This document shows positions 26,701 to 34,950 of a stretch of 64,000 nucleotides of DNA, piece by piece; within the stretch, counting starts at the first letter, position 1; each line of letters opens with the position of its first letter. The stretch covers positions 310,001 to 374,000 of the forward strand of contig CP145879.1 of the NCBI GenBank assembly GCA_041944835.1, read 5' to 3'. The DNA comes from Dasytiphilus stammeri_K (GTDB lineage Bacteria; Pseudomonadota; Gammaproteobacteria; Enterobacterales; Enterobacteriaceae). The notes below the pieces were generated by a model, which was given only the letters and a program-made list of their open reading frames with translations, was not told the DNA's origin and did no database searches. The translations under genes and the position numbers were made by a program.

Positions 26701-26829
26701 TGGGATAAAATCCTTCATGATCCTACTTTAAATAGTAATATTATTGCTGCTATATTAGCTTTGCTAGAAGATCCTACCCAAAACGTATTATCAATCCAAG
26801 AATGGCATGCATTACTAAAAAAAAATTAA
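23776..26829 (+). CDS. carB: Carbamoyl phosphate synthetase, large subunit, with reduced regulatory domain
   Basis: Two ATP-grasp halves (residues about 1-400 and 550-930) phosphorylate bicarbonate and carbamate; both have the GSGPI/GGGPNRIGQ start and ATP loops (SFTLGGSG, SYVLGGRAM). Length is 1017 against 1073 in E. coli. The loss is inside the C-terminal MGS-like allosteric domain: after KILNLAKNFILKQKIKG the sequence jumps to TKICWDKILHDPTLNSN and ends SIQEWHALLKKN, leaving out about 50 residues that include the UMP/IMP-binding threonines and lysines. Catalysis should remain; nucleotide control probably does not. Confidence 0.97.
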   Translation: MPKRTDIKSILIIGSGPITIGQACEFDYSGVQACKSLREESYRVILINSNPATLMTDPCIADATYIEPIDWKIVTKIIEKERPDALLPTLGGQTALNCALDLHRHGILKKFGVIMIGASIKTIKKAEDRKIFKKSMREIGLETAISYIAYNINDALQAVKKVGFPCIIRSSFTLGGSGSNIAYNIEEYREYCKNALDLSPINEIIIDEFLMGWKEYELEVIQDKNTNFLVICTMENIDPIGIHTGDSYIISPTQTLTDKEYQILRNYSSLILKKMNMNNGSANVQFAINPKNGRIIVIEMNPRVSRSSALASKTTGFPIAKIATKLAVGYTLDEIKKDVSGVIPASFEPSLDYVVTKIPRFDFEKFVGSNDRLSTHMKSVGEIMSIGRNFQESIQKALRGLEIGAHGFNPKINIKEPDALFRIRKELKYPGDNRFLYIADAFRMGFSISEVVNLTGIDSWFLVQIEELVFIEEKMFQEDLSKLQLSVLRHLKKKGFSDHRIADLVGDSEKTIRELRYSYNLHPVYKRIDTCSGEFPTKANCFYSTYEDECEANPQPHPNKIIILGGGPNRIGQGIEFDYCCVHAAMALREKGYKIIMINCNPETVSTDCDISDRLYFESVTLEDVLEVVRIEKPQGVIVQYGGQTALKIARDLYLEGVPIIGTSPDSINRAENRELFKQAISKLGLKQPENVTVYTLEQALIKSQEIGYPLIVRPSYVLGGRAMEIIYEEIDLKHYFQNTINISSNGPFLLEKFLDNAIEVDVDAICDGKDVLIGGIMEHLEEAGIHSGDSACSLPPYTLNYVVQNQIRDQVRKIALEFSINGLINVQFAVKNENIYVIEVNPRASRTVPFVSKATGIPLAKIASLVMIGKSLSEQGFMQEIIPPYFSVKEVVLPFNKFTGSTPLLGPEMHSTGEVMGIAKSFYEAFAKAILGVGHDSTIIDNDDYFDNKKNKIKILNLAKNFILKQKIKGTKICWDKILHDPTLNSNIIAAILALLEDPTQNVLSIQEWHALLKKN

Positions 26830-26877
26830 CACTCCGGTTCTTTTCTTTATAATAGAGATATTATACTAAAAAGAGTG
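26830..26877. terminator. Long hairpin after carB
   Basis: Outer arms CACTC (26830-26834) and GAGTG (26873-26877), inner arms TATAATA/TATTATA (26848-26854 and 26859-26865) around a GAGA loop, with CTTTT opposite AAAAAG between them. It begins at the base after the carB stop and lies between convergent carB and yggX, so a bidirectional terminator is likely. Confidence 0.5.
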
Positions 26878-26954
26878 CTATATAAAAAATATTTTCTTAA
26901 TTTTTGCATACCAAAAATAAAAACCTTTTCTACACTTTTTAAAAGTTCATTCAG

Positions 26955-27203
26955 TTATTGCTTAGGAATTTTTCCTTTAAATAAAAAATTGATCATTTTT
27001 TCTTCAATAAATTTTAGATCTTCAGCTTTCAACAAATTTAACTTCATTTCATTTATTATGATTGTTTGTTTTTCTAACCACTGTGACCATGCTTCTTTAG
27101 AAATATAATTATAAATGATCTTACCTAGATCTCCAGGATAACATTGTTCAGACTGTCCTTCAGATTTACGTTGAAGGTATTTACAAAATATTATTCTGCT
27201 CAT
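26955..27203 (-). CDS. yggX: Iron-trafficking/oxidative-damage protein YggX
   Basis: Small cytoplasmic protein linked to protection of Fe-S clusters and iron handling. 82 residues (E. coli 91); the short C-terminal tail is the only loss. Starts MSRIIFCKYLQRKSEGQ with the conserved cysteine at position 7, and keeps YPGDLGKIIYNYISKEAW and NFLF. Its normal partner mutY is not beside it, and the gene has been separated from the trmB block it neighbours in E. coli. Convergent with carB. Confidence 0.94.
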   Translation of the reverse strand: MSRIIFCKYLQRKSEGQSEQCYPGDLGKIIYNYISKEAWSQWLEKQTIIINEMKLNLLKAEDLKFIEEKMINFLFKGKIPKQ

Positions 27204-27329
27204 TTATTTTTTCCTAATTTAAATAAATTATTTATTATGTGATATAGATTAAAAATATTATATAAAAAAAATATTTTTTCCTATGTTATATATGTAAGGT
27301 AATAAATTAAAAACTATGATAATTAGTAT

Positions 27330-27358
27330 TTGAAAAAGGTTATTGTATAAATTATAGA
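27330..27358 (+). promoter_or_regulatory. Candidate sigma-70 promoter of prlC
   Basis: TTGAAA (27330-27335), 17-base spacer, TATAGA (27353-27358), 70 bases before the prlC ATG. I find no sigma-32-like element, although E. coli prlC is a heat-shock gene. Otherwise the 27204-27427 gap shows nothing but AT-rich sequence. Weak evidence at this base composition. Confidence 0.3.
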
Positions 27359-27427
27359 TTGTTTTTATATATTATGATATATACGTAGTAATTAGTAGTT
27401 TACTTTCATAACAAGGATAATTATTAC

Positions 27428-29482
27428 ATGTGTTGTAATCCATTATTAAAATATTTTACATTTGCTCCATTCTCTCAAATTAAATCTGAACATATAGTTC
27501 CCGCGATACAAATATATATCGATCAGTATAAGAAATTTATAGGAAAAATACTTAGTAATCATCAAAAAGATTATAATTGGAAAAATTTTTGTCAACCTTT
27601 AGAAGAATTATCATTTAATTTAAATCGTATTTTCTCTCCTATACGTCATTTAAATGCAGTTCAAAATAACCTTAAATTTAGAAAAAATTATGAAAAATGT
27701 GTTTCTCTCATAGTAGAATTTAATACATGGATAGGACAGCATGAAAAATTATATAATGCATGGTATGAGATAAAAAACTCTCATCATTATGATTTTCTTA
27801 ATCAAGCACAAAAAAAAACTTTAGATAATACTTTACGGGATTATGTTCTATCAGGGATAAAATTAATATCCAATCATAAAATTCGTTATAGTGAAATAGT
27901 AGTACGTCTCTCAGAACTAAGTTGTCAGTATAGTAATAATATTTTGGATGCCAGTAAGGATTGGAATAAACTTATTACTAATAAAAATGAACTTTCCGGA
28001 ATACCAGAAAAAATTTTGTATTCTGCATTTAAAAAAGCAGAAGTAAAAAATTTACATGGATGGTTATTGACTCTTGATACTCCTACTTACAGTTCTATAA
28101 TAACTTACTGTGATAATGCATCTATTCGTCAAGAAATATATTATGCGTATAATACCCGCGCTTCTGATGTCGGACTTAATTTAGGTAAATGGGATAATAC
28201 TAAAATTATTGAAGAAGAATTAAATCTTCGATATGAATTAGCACAATTGTTAGGTTTTAATTCATATGCGGATTTATCTTTATCAACTAAAATGGCAGAA
28301 AATCCGGCACAAGTAATATTATTTTTAACTAAATTAGTAAATCAAGTTAGACCGCAAGCTGAAAAGGAACTAATACAGTTAAAACAATTTGTAAAAGATC
28401 AGTATAATATTTACGAATTACATGCATGGGATATTGCTTATTATAGTGAAAAACAGAAAAAATATTTTTATGATATAAATGATGAAGATTTTCGTTCATA
28501 TTTTCCAATAAAAAATGTCTTAAAGGGAATGTTTTCCATAGTCAATAAGATTTATGGCATTAAAATGAAAAAACGCTATAAGATAGATGTTTGGCATCCA
28601 GATGTTATGGTTTTTGATGTATTGAATGAAGATAATCAGTTATATGGTAGTTTATATTTTGATTTATATAATCGTGAAAATAAAACTAGTGGAGCATGGA
28701 TGGATGTATGTACAGATAAAATCCGTAAATCAAATAATGTTTTAAAAAATCCTATAGCTTTTTTAACCACGAATTTTAGACCAGCAGCCAATAGTAAAAC
28801 TACTGCACTTTTATCTCATAATGAAGTTATCACCTTATTTCATGAGTTTGGTCATGCTTTACATCACATTTTAACAAAAATAGAAGTTCTTGGAGTTTCT
28901 GGTATTAATGGCGTACCATGGGACGCAGTTGAGTTTCCAAGTCAATTTATGGAAAATTGGTGTTGGAAAAGTGAATCATTATTATTAATTTCTAAACATT
29001 ATAAAACGGGTAAGACTATTCCTAAAAAACTCTTAGATAAATTATTATCCTCAAAAAACTACCAAATTGCATTATTCATTCTTCGTCAATTAGAATTAAG
29101 TTTATTTGATTTGTATTTACATGCGGAATGTTCTTCCAAAGAAAATATAAAAAAACAAATTTTTAAAATCCGAGAAAAAACCCAAAAAATTTCTGTAATA
29201 AAACTGCCTGAATGGAATCGTTTTTCACATTCCTTTAGTCATATTTTTGCTAATGGATATGCTGCGGGATATTATAGTTATTTATGGGCTAACGTATTAG
29301 CTGCAGATGCATATTCTATGTTCTTAGAAAAAGGAATTTTAAATTCTGAATTAGGAAAATCTTTTTTGGAAAATATTTTATCCCAGGGAGGATCTGAAGA
29401 TCCTTTAATCTTATTTAAACGTTTTAGAGGACGAGAACCTCTAATTGATGCGATGTTAGAATCTTATCAAATTAATAATTAG
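27428..29482 (+). CDS. prlC: Oligopeptidase A (M3 metallopeptidase)
   Basis: Cytosolic zinc peptidase that degrades short peptides, including cleaved signal peptides (lepB and lspA products are made here). 684 residues (E. coli 680). The HEFGHALHH zinc motif lies near residue 474, with the downstream third ligand region EFPSQFMENW. Full-length thimet-like helical fold expected. Begins MCCNPLLKYF, aligning with E. coli MTNPLLTPF. The E. coli neighbour rsmJ is missing. Confidence 0.96.
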   Translation: MCCNPLLKYFTFAPFSQIKSEHIVPAIQIYIDQYKKFIGKILSNHQKDYNWKNFCQPLEELSFNLNRIFSPIRHLNAVQNNLKFRKNYEKCVSLIVEFNTWIGQHEKLYNAWYEIKNSHHYDFLNQAQKKTLDNTLRDYVLSGIKLISNHKIRYSEIVVRLSELSCQYSNNILDASKDWNKLITNKNELSGIPEKILYSAFKKAEVKNLHGWLLTLDTPTYSSIITYCDNASIRQEIYYAYNTRASDVGLNLGKWDNTKIIEEELNLRYELAQLLGFNSYADLSLSTKMAENPAQVILFLTKLVNQVRPQAEKELIQLKQFVKDQYNIYELHAWDIAYYSEKQKKYFYDINDEDFRSYFPIKNVLKGMFSIVNKIYGIKMKKRYKIDVWHPDVMVFDVLNEDNQLYGSLYFDLYNRENKTSGAWMDVCTDKIRKSNNVLKNPIAFLTTNFRPAANSKTTALLSHNEVITLFHEFGHALHHILTKIEVLGVSGINGVPWDAVEFPSQFMENWCWKSESLLLISKHYKTGKTIPKKLLDKLLSSKNYQIALFILRQLELSLFDLYLHAECSSKENIKKQIFKIREKTQKISVIKLPEWNRFSHSFSHIFANGYAAGYYSYLWANVLAADAYSMFLEKGILNSELGKSFLENILSQGGSEDPLILFKRFRGREPLIDAMLESYQINN

Positions 29483-29552
29483 AACTAAAACGAATAAATA
29501 GCTTTTTTAAAAAAAATAAAGTAGGTTTATAATTATTTATATGGGAGTATTA

Positions 29553-29816
29553 ATGTTAGTTTTTAGCAAAAAACAAATACAAAAATTCATTATTGATTCA
29601 AATGTAATATTAAATGCATTAGGAATGCGTTGTCCCGAAACTGTTATGATATTACGTAATAATATTCGTAGTATGCAATGCGGGGAAAAATTATTACTTA
29701 TTACTGATGATAATACAGCTATTAGAGAAATTCCTATTTTCTGTGAATTTATGGATCATAGTTTAATTAATCAATATATTAAAAATATACCTTATTTTTT
29801 TTTATTAAAAAAGTAA
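29553..29816 (+). CDS. tusA: Sulfur carrier protein TusA
   Basis: Takes sulfur from IscS and starts the relay for the 2-thio group of tRNA wobble uridines. The ATG at 29553 is preceded by GGGAGT at a good distance; an upstream in-frame ATG at 29541 is less likely. 87 residues (E. coli 81). The reactive cysteine lies in LGMRCPETVM, followed by the IPIFCEFM segment and C-terminal YFFLLKK. Relay partners TusBCDE and MnmA are not in this window. Confidence 0.94.
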   Translation: MLVFSKKQIQKFIIDSNVILNALGMRCPETVMILRNNIRSMQCGEKLLLITDDNTAIREIPIFCEFMDHSLINQYIKNIPYFFLLKK

Positions 29817-29883
29817 ATTATAATTCAATTGAGGAATTATTTAAATAATGAAAGTAATAGTATATAATAAATATTATAAATTT

Positions 29884-29904
29884 TTATACTACAAATTAGT
29901 ATAA
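29884..29904. repeat. Hairpin between tusA and the DUF1820-like gene
   Basis: Perfect arms TTATACTA (29884-29891) and TAGTATAA (29897-29904), 5-base loop. Could end tusA transcription or mark an operator of the next gene, which starts 30 bases later. No strong U tract. Confidence 0.3.
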
Positions 29905-29933
29905 TTTAAACTAAAATTATAGAGAAAATACGT

Positions 29934-30245
29934 ATGATATTTGATCCGATCCTGTATCGTATACAGTTTGTCAATAATAGTAAAAATTATCAACTATATG
30001 TTCGAGAACTTTCTAATAGCAGTTTATTTGGTTTTATAGAAATTGGTGATTTTGTTTTTACTACATCATCAGCTCTTTTGGTAGATCCGGCAGTAGAAAA
30101 GTTAAAAAATGAATTTACCAATGTAACACGAAGTTATATTCCATTACAAACTATTACCCGAATAGATATAGTAAAAGATCACACTCAACCTATTAGTAAT
30201 AATAATGTAATTTTTTTCCCTTTTTCTCCTATAAAAAAAACGTAA
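29934..30245 (+). CDS. DUF1820-like conserved protein of unknown function
   Basis: Function unknown. The 103 residues resemble the DUF1820 family of gammaproteobacteria: an N-terminal strand pattern (LYRIQFVNNSKNYQLYVRE), LFGFIEIGDFVF, and the most characteristic stretch VDPAVEKLKNEF plus RSYIPLQTITRID. No signal peptide or membrane segment; probably a small soluble cytoplasmic protein. It sits between tusA and rsmD, where E. coli has other genes (zntA, yhhN, yhhM, yhhL), and to my knowledge E. coli lacks this family. Family assignment is from remembered motifs, so a profile search should confirm it. Confidence 0.72.
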   Translation: MIFDPILYRIQFVNNSKNYQLYVRELSNSSLFGFIEIGDFVFTTSSALLVDPAVEKLKNEFTNVTRSYIPLQTITRIDIVKDHTQPISNNNVIFFPFSPIKKT

Positions 30246-30250
30246 CATAT

Positions 30251-30826
30251 TTAATTTAAATGAATATAAGAAGAGTGTTTATATAAACAGTAATATACTT
30301 TACCAGCAACTCCTTCTCTATAAACTCTCCAGTTATAAGGAACTTTAAAGAGAGATTTTTTTATATGTGTCTCTATATAAATCCATGATTCTTCCATTAA
30401 CGAACTATTTTCTTCTAATAATGTAATGGTAGAATTAATTAATTGACTATTGAAAGGAGGATCTATGAAGATCAGATTAAATTTTTTTTTAGAAGTTGAT
30501 AACCATTTTAATGTGTTGGTATGAATAACGTGTCCATTTTTGAGTCCTAATCTTATAAGATTTTTTTTAATTTGAGTGACTACACTACTTTTAATATCTA
30601 ATAAAGTTGCGCTAGCAGCACCACGTGATAAGGCCTCTATAGATAAAGCTCCAGTACCCGCGTAACAGTCCAAACAATGAACCGTTCTTATATTACATGC
30701 AAAGGTTAACCAGTTAAAAAGGGTTTCTCGTATTCGATTGGAAGTAGGACGTAGGATAGCGGATGTAGTAAATATTATTTGGCGACTACGTAAATTTCCT
30801 CCAATAATTCTTATATTTTTCATCAT
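30251..30826 (-). CDS. rsmD: 16S rRNA m2G966 methyltransferase
   Basis: Methylates N2 of G966 in 16S rRNA with SAM. 191 residues (E. coli 198). The N-terminal IIGGNLRSRQI, the RPTSNRIRETLFNWL motif, SAM loop CLDCYAGTGALSIEALSRGA and the catalytic NPPY-like motif as FIDPPFNS (D-P-P-F) are intact. Divergent from ftsY as in E. coli. In contrast, rsmE for another 16S site is broken in this genome. Confidence 0.94.
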   Translation of the reverse strand: MMKNIRIIGGNLRSRQIIFTTSAILRPTSNRIRETLFNWLTFACNIRTVHCLDCYAGTGALSIEALSRGAASATLLDIKSSVVTQIKKNLIRLGLKNGHVIHTNTLKWLSTSKKKFNLIFIDPPFNSQLINSTITLLEENSSLMEESWIYIETHIKKSLFKVPYNWRVYREGVAGKVYYCLYKHSSYIHLN

Positions 30827-30891
30827 TTCATATTTTTAGTAAACTGAAAAAAATTACAGTTATACTAATAAAATAAATATACTTTTAATAT

Positions 30892-32016
30892 GTGGTAGTT
30901 TATATGGTTATAAAAAATAGTAATTTTATTCGTTGGTTTACTTCTAATAATAGTAACAAAAACCATAAAGCAAAAACTGAAAAAACCGAACCCGATGAAT
31001 TATTAGCAAATAAAATTAACAATAAATCTCTTTCTCATACTTATGAGAAAGAATCGGGAAATATAAATATTGCCTGCCATAGAAACTATTGTCTTGATTC
31101 AGAAAATTTTTTAATAAGACTTAAACATCGATTAAAAAAAACTAGTCAACAAATAGGAATGGATTTTATCCATTTTCTCAGAGGTAATAAAATTGATCAA
31201 AATTTATTAAATGAAGTAGAAGATCATTTATTGATGGCAGATGTTGGAATTAATATTGTTAATGTGCTCATAAAAGATATAAAAAATAATATTAACAATC
31301 AATCATCAAATGATATTGAAATAATTCATCGTATCATCAAAAAAAAGATGATTCAAATTTTAAAAAAAGTGGAAAAACCTTTACAAATAGAAACTCATAA
31401 ACCATTTATTATATTAATAATAGGAGTAAATGGTACAGGTAAAACTACTACTATTGCTAAGATAGCACATATATTAAAATATCAAAGTAATAAATCTGTT
31501 ATGTTAGCTGCTGCTGATACTTTTAGAGTAGGTGCTATTGAACAACTTAAGATATGGGGACAAATTAACCAGATTCCAGTAATTTCTAAACATATAGGCG
31601 CTGACTCAGCATCAGTAATTTTTGAAGCTATTCAATCTGCTAAAGCAAAAAATATAGATGTTTTAATTGCTGATACAGCCGGAAGATTACAAAATAAAAT
31701 TTGTCTTATGGATGAATTAAAAAAAATTATTCGCATAATAAAAAAAATAGACAAAACTGCTCCTCACGAAGTAATGTTAATTATTGATGCTAATACCGGA
31801 CAAAATGCCATTAGTCAATTAATATTATTTAATGAAGCTTCTCATGTAACTGGTATAACTTTAACTAAATTAGATGGAACCGCTAAAGGTGGAATTATTC
31901 TAAATCTAGCAAATACATTTGAGATTCCAATTCGATATATTGGAATTGGTGAAAGTATTGAAGATTTGCAATGCTTTAGGTGTAATGATTTTATAAACGC
32001 TCTTTTTCCCCAATAA
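30892..32016 (+). CDS. ftsY: Signal recognition particle receptor FtsY
   Basis: Membrane-associated SRP receptor GTPase that docks ribosome-SRP complexes for co-translational insertion. 374 residues against 497 in E. coli; the shortening is in the N-terminal acidic A domain (residues 1-70 here). The NG domain is complete: GVNGTGKTTTIAKIA (G1), DTFRVGAIEQL, DTAGRLQNK (G3), TKLDGTAKGG (G4). ATG at 30892 and 30904 are both possible starts. The SRP RNA gene is also in this window. ftsE and ftsX, which follow in E. coli, are gone. Confidence 0.96.
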   Translation: MVVYMVIKNSNFIRWFTSNNSNKNHKAKTEKTEPDELLANKINNKSLSHTYEKESGNINIACHRNYCLDSENFLIRLKHRLKKTSQQIGMDFIHFLRGNKIDQNLLNEVEDHLLMADVGINIVNVLIKDIKNNINNQSSNDIEIIHRIIKKKMIQILKKVEKPLQIETHKPFIILIIGVNGTGKTTTIAKIAHILKYQSNKSVMLAAADTFRVGAIEQLKIWGQINQIPVISKHIGADSASVIFEAIQSAKAKNIDVLIADTAGRLQNKICLMDELKKIIRIIKKIDKTAPHEVMLIIDANTGQNAISQLILFNEASHVTGITLTKLDGTAKGGIILNLANTFEIPIRYIGIGESIEDLQCFRCNDFINALFPQ

Positions 32017-32027
32017 AATTCGCTTTC

Positions 32028-32048
32028 AATGTAAATTGAATTTACATT
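32028..32048 (+). terminator. Hairpin after ftsY
   Basis: Perfect arms AATGTAAA (32028-32035) and TTTACATT (32041-32048), 5-base loop, 12 bases past the ftsY stop and followed by TATTATAAAA. It lies where ftsE would start in E. coli. Could terminate ftsY or be part of the rpoH leader. Confidence 0.35.
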
Positions 32049-32159
32049 TATTATAAAATATAATTTTAAATTACCAATAACGAAAGTATGAATGATCGAA
32101 TACGGGTGGCTTATAGTTAGTTGAATTTTACTTTAAATATACTAATGAGGTAGATATGT

Positions 32160-33014
32160 ATGATCCAACCAATGAACAGTTTAGTAATTACCCCACTAGG
32201 AAGTTTAGAGTGCTATATTAGGTTAGCTAGTTCTTTCCCGATATTATCAGCGGAAGAAGAAAGCAGACTAGCCAGAAGATTACATTTTTTAGGTGATTTA
32301 GATTCGGCTAAAACTTTAACTCTATCGCACTTACGATTTGTAATACATATAGCACGTAATTATTCGGGTTATGGATTATCACAATCAGATTTAATTCAAG
32401 AAGGTAATATTGGATTAATGAAAGCAATTAGACGTTTTAATCCGGAAGTAGGAGTACGTTTAATTTCTTTTGCAGTACATTGGATTAAAGCAGAAATTCA
32501 TGAATATGTATTACGTAATTGGCGTATTGTGAAAGTAGCAACTACTAAAGCACAAAGAAAATTATTTTTTAATTTACGTAAAACTAAACAAAGATTAGGT
32601 TGGTTTAACCAAAAAGAAGTTGATATAGTTGCACGCGAATTAGGTGTTTCTACTAAAGATGTGCGTGAGATGGAATCACGTATGGCTGCTCAAGATATGA
32701 CATTAGATATAAATTCCAATGATAGAACTGGAGATAAGAAAGTATCTTATCCAACTTTATATCTACAAGATAAAACGTCAAATTTTGCTGATACTATTGT
32801 GGAAGATAATTGGGAAAATCATGCAGCTATTAAATTAAACCATGCAATAGAGGTTTTAGATAAACGGAGTCAAAATATTATTCGTTCACGCTGGTTAGAT
32901 GAGAATAAAAAAAAAACATTACAGGATTTAGCGGAAGAATATGGAGTATCTGCCGAACGAGTAAGACAATTAGAAAAAAATGCCATGAAAAAATTAAAAC
33001 AAGCAATTGAATAA
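32160..33014 (+). CDS. rpoH: RNA polymerase heat-shock sigma factor sigma-32
   Basis: Directs RNA polymerase to heat-shock promoters such as the one at 14360-14392. 284 residues, equal to E. coli RpoH. Region 2 (DLIQEGNIGLMKAIRRFNPEVGVRLISFAVHWIKAEI) is nearly identical to E. coli, the RpoH box QRKLFFNLRKTKQRLGWF is intact, and region 4 ends with the helix-turn-helix YGVSAERVRQLEKNAMKK. The ATG at 32160 follows GAGG; another ATG at 32156 is out of frame. Whether the thermosensor structure of the 5' mRNA survives cannot be judged by eye. Confidence 0.98.
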   Translation: MIQPMNSLVITPLGSLECYIRLASSFPILSAEEESRLARRLHFLGDLDSAKTLTLSHLRFVIHIARNYSGYGLSQSDLIQEGNIGLMKAIRRFNPEVGVRLISFAVHWIKAEIHEYVLRNWRIVKVATTKAQRKLFFNLRKTKQRLGWFNQKEVDIVARELGVSTKDVREMESRMAAQDMTLDINSNDRTGDKKVSYPTLYLQDKTSNFADTIVEDNWENHAAIKLNHAIEVLDKRSQNIIRSRWLDENKKKTLQDLAEEYGVSAERVRQLEKNAMKKLKQAIE

Positions 33015-33051
33015 TCAGAATAGCTCTCTGAAAAAATTATAAGGAACTTTT

Positions 33052-33993
33052 ATGAAAATTTCAATTATAGGTGCAGCTGGAAATATTGGACAAATAATAT
33101 CACTAATTCTTAAAATAAAATTACCTCCTGAATCTCAATTAAATTTATATGATATTTCACCAGCTATATTAGGTATAGCATTAGATTTAAGTCATATTCA
33201 AAACTCAGTTAAAGTACAAGGATTCAATGAGATTGAACTTGCTTTATCTGGAGCAGACATAGTTATTATAGCTGCAGGTGTAGCACGTAAACCCGGCATG
33301 GATCGTTTAGACTTATTTAATGCAAATGCAAGTATAGTGTGTACCTTGAGCAAAAAAATTGCATTAATTTGTCCTGAATCACTAATTATGGTTATTACTA
33401 ATCCATTAAATACAATGCTTCCCATTGTAGCAGAAGTATTAAAAAGATATAGCTGCTACTACAATAACCGAAAATTATTCGGAATTACAACATTAGATGT
33501 AATTCGTGCTAATACTTTTATAATAAAACTTAAAGGAGACATTTTATCTAGTGATGTTAAAGTTATTGGTGGACATTCAAGCAAAACCATTTTACCTTTA
33601 CTATCACATATCTCAGATATTAGTTTCACTGAACAAGAAGTAATAAATATCACTAAACAGGTCAGAAATGCAGGTACAGAAGTAGTAAATGCTAAAGCTG
33701 GTTATGGATCTGCTTCATTAGCAATGGGATACGCAGCTTCACGTTTTGTATTTTCTTTTTTAAAATCATTAAATGGTGGAGCCAATAAAATTATTGAATG
33801 TGCTTATATTGAAGGAGATGGGAAATATGCAAAATTTTTTGCTCAACCTTTGATTTTAGGAAAGGAAGGAGTTGCAGAATTTTTACCAATTGAACCACTA
33901 AGTTATTTTGAAAAACATGCATTAGAGAAATTGATAAGCACTCTAAAAGAAGAAATTAAAATGGGTGAAGAGTTTGTTAAAAATCAAATTTAG
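33052..33993 (+). CDS. mdh: Malate dehydrogenase (NAD)
   Basis: Interconverts malate and oxaloacetate; with AspC (47.9 kb) it links aspartate to NADH production for complex I. 313 residues (E. coli 312). NAD loop GAAGNIGQ at residues 7-14, substrate arginines in GVARKPGMDR, catalytic Asp-His pair with the His in VIGGHSSKT near residue 178. Position 81-87 region unchanged, so malate specificity is expected. No other TCA genes are in the window. Twelve bases before rplM. Confidence 0.97.
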   Translation: MKISIIGAAGNIGQIISLILKIKLPPESQLNLYDISPAILGIALDLSHIQNSVKVQGFNEIELALSGADIVIIAAGVARKPGMDRLDLFNANASIVCTLSKKIALICPESLIMVITNPLNTMLPIVAEVLKRYSCYYNNRKLFGITTLDVIRANTFIIKLKGDILSSDVKVIGGHSSKTILPLLSHISDISFTEQEVINITKQVRNAGTEVVNAKAGYGSASLAMGYAASRFVFSFLKSLNGGANKIIECAYIEGDGKYAKFFAQPLILGKEGVAEFLPIEPLSYFEKHALEKLISTLKEEIKMGEEFVKNQI

Positions 33994-34004
33994 GATTAAT
34001 AAAA

Positions 34005-34439
34005 ATGAAAACTTTTATTGCAAAACCCAAAAATGTAACACATAATTGGTATTTGGTTGATGCAACTAATAAAAAATTAGGACGTTTAGCAAGTTTTTTA
34101 GCTTTTAGATTACGGGGTAAGCACTATGTAGAATATACTCCTCATTTAGATATGGGTGATTATATAATTGTTATTAATGCTGAAAAAATTATTCTCACAG
34201 GTAAGAAAGATGAAAATAAAATTTATTTTCATCATACTGGGTATATTGGTCATCTAAAAAAAGATTATTTTAAAGATATCATGAAAGTTCATCCCTCAAA
34301 AGTAATTGAAAAAGCGGTTAAAGGAATGTTACCGAGAGGTCCACTTGGACGTTTAATGTTTCGTAAATTAAAAGTTTTCGATGGTAACCAACATTTACAT
34401 ACTGCGCAAAAACCCCAGTTAATAACTTTAGATAATTAA
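34005..34439 (+). CDS. rplM: 50S ribosomal protein L13
   Basis: Early-assembly 23S rRNA-binding protein. 144 residues (E. coli 142). Conserved WYLVDATNKKLGRLAS at the start, KIYFHHTGYIGHLK near residue 68 and the MLPRGPLGR signature near residue 110. First gene of rplM-rpsI. E. coli L13 is also an mRNA leader-binding autoregulator, but mdh now stands directly upstream with only 11 bases between, so an ancestral leader cannot be present in full. Confidence 0.98.
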   Translation: MKTFIAKPKNVTHNWYLVDATNKKLGRLASFLAFRLRGKHYVEYTPHLDMGDYIIVINAEKIILTGKKDENKIYFHHTGYIGHLKKDYFKDIMKVHPSKVIEKAVKGMLPRGPLGRLMFRKLKVFDGNQHLHTAQKPQLITLDN

Positions 34440-34460
34440 TCTTAATTAAGTAGGATATTC

Positions 34461-34859
34461 ATGGTAGAACAACATCAATGGTATTATGGTACTGGACGTC
34501 GTAAATCTTGTTCAGCACGAGTTTTCATAAAAATAGGTAATGGTCAGATTATTATTAATAAAAGATCTTTAGATCAATATTTTTCTCGTGAAACTGCTCG
34601 TATGATTATATTTCAACCGATAGAATTAGTTAATATGGCCAATAAATTTAATTTTTTTATTACTGTAAAAGGAGGAGGAATTTCAGGTCAAGCAGGAGCC
34701 ATTCGTCATGGTATTACTCGTGCTCTGATAGCATATGATGAATCATTACGTCCCTCTTTACGTCAAGCGGGGTTTGTTACACGTGATTCTCGAAAGGTTG
34801 AAAGAAAAAAATTTGGATTTCGTAAAGCACGTCGCAGTCCACAATTTTCAAAACGCTAA
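34461..34859 (+). CDS. rpsI: 30S ribosomal protein S9
   Basis: S9 reaches the P site with its C-terminal tail. 132 residues (E. coli 130). YYGTGRRKSCSARVF at the start, VKGGGISGQAGAIRHGI near residue 75 and the tRNA-contacting tail ending QFSKR are intact; RRSPQFSKR replaces RRRPQFSKR. Twenty-one bases after rplM; sspA/sspB do not follow. Confidence 0.98.
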   Translation: MVEQHQWYYGTGRRKSCSARVFIKIGNGQIIINKRSLDQYFSRETARMIIFQPIELVNMANKFNFFITVKGGGISGQAGAIRHGITRALIAYDESLRPSLRQAGFVTRDSRKVERKKFGFRKARRSPQFSKR

Positions 34860-34950
34860 TTTTTTATTATAGTAGACGCATGTAATCAAAAAGTAAATTA
34901 GTAACCATAATGAATGTTTCATAATAAAAAATATGGTGGTTTAAACCTAT

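Noticed and set aside
26875..27108. 77-residue plus-strand frame opposite yggX
   Set aside because: Overlaps yggX on the other strand, low-complexity Phe/Ser-rich content typical of AT-rich shadows.
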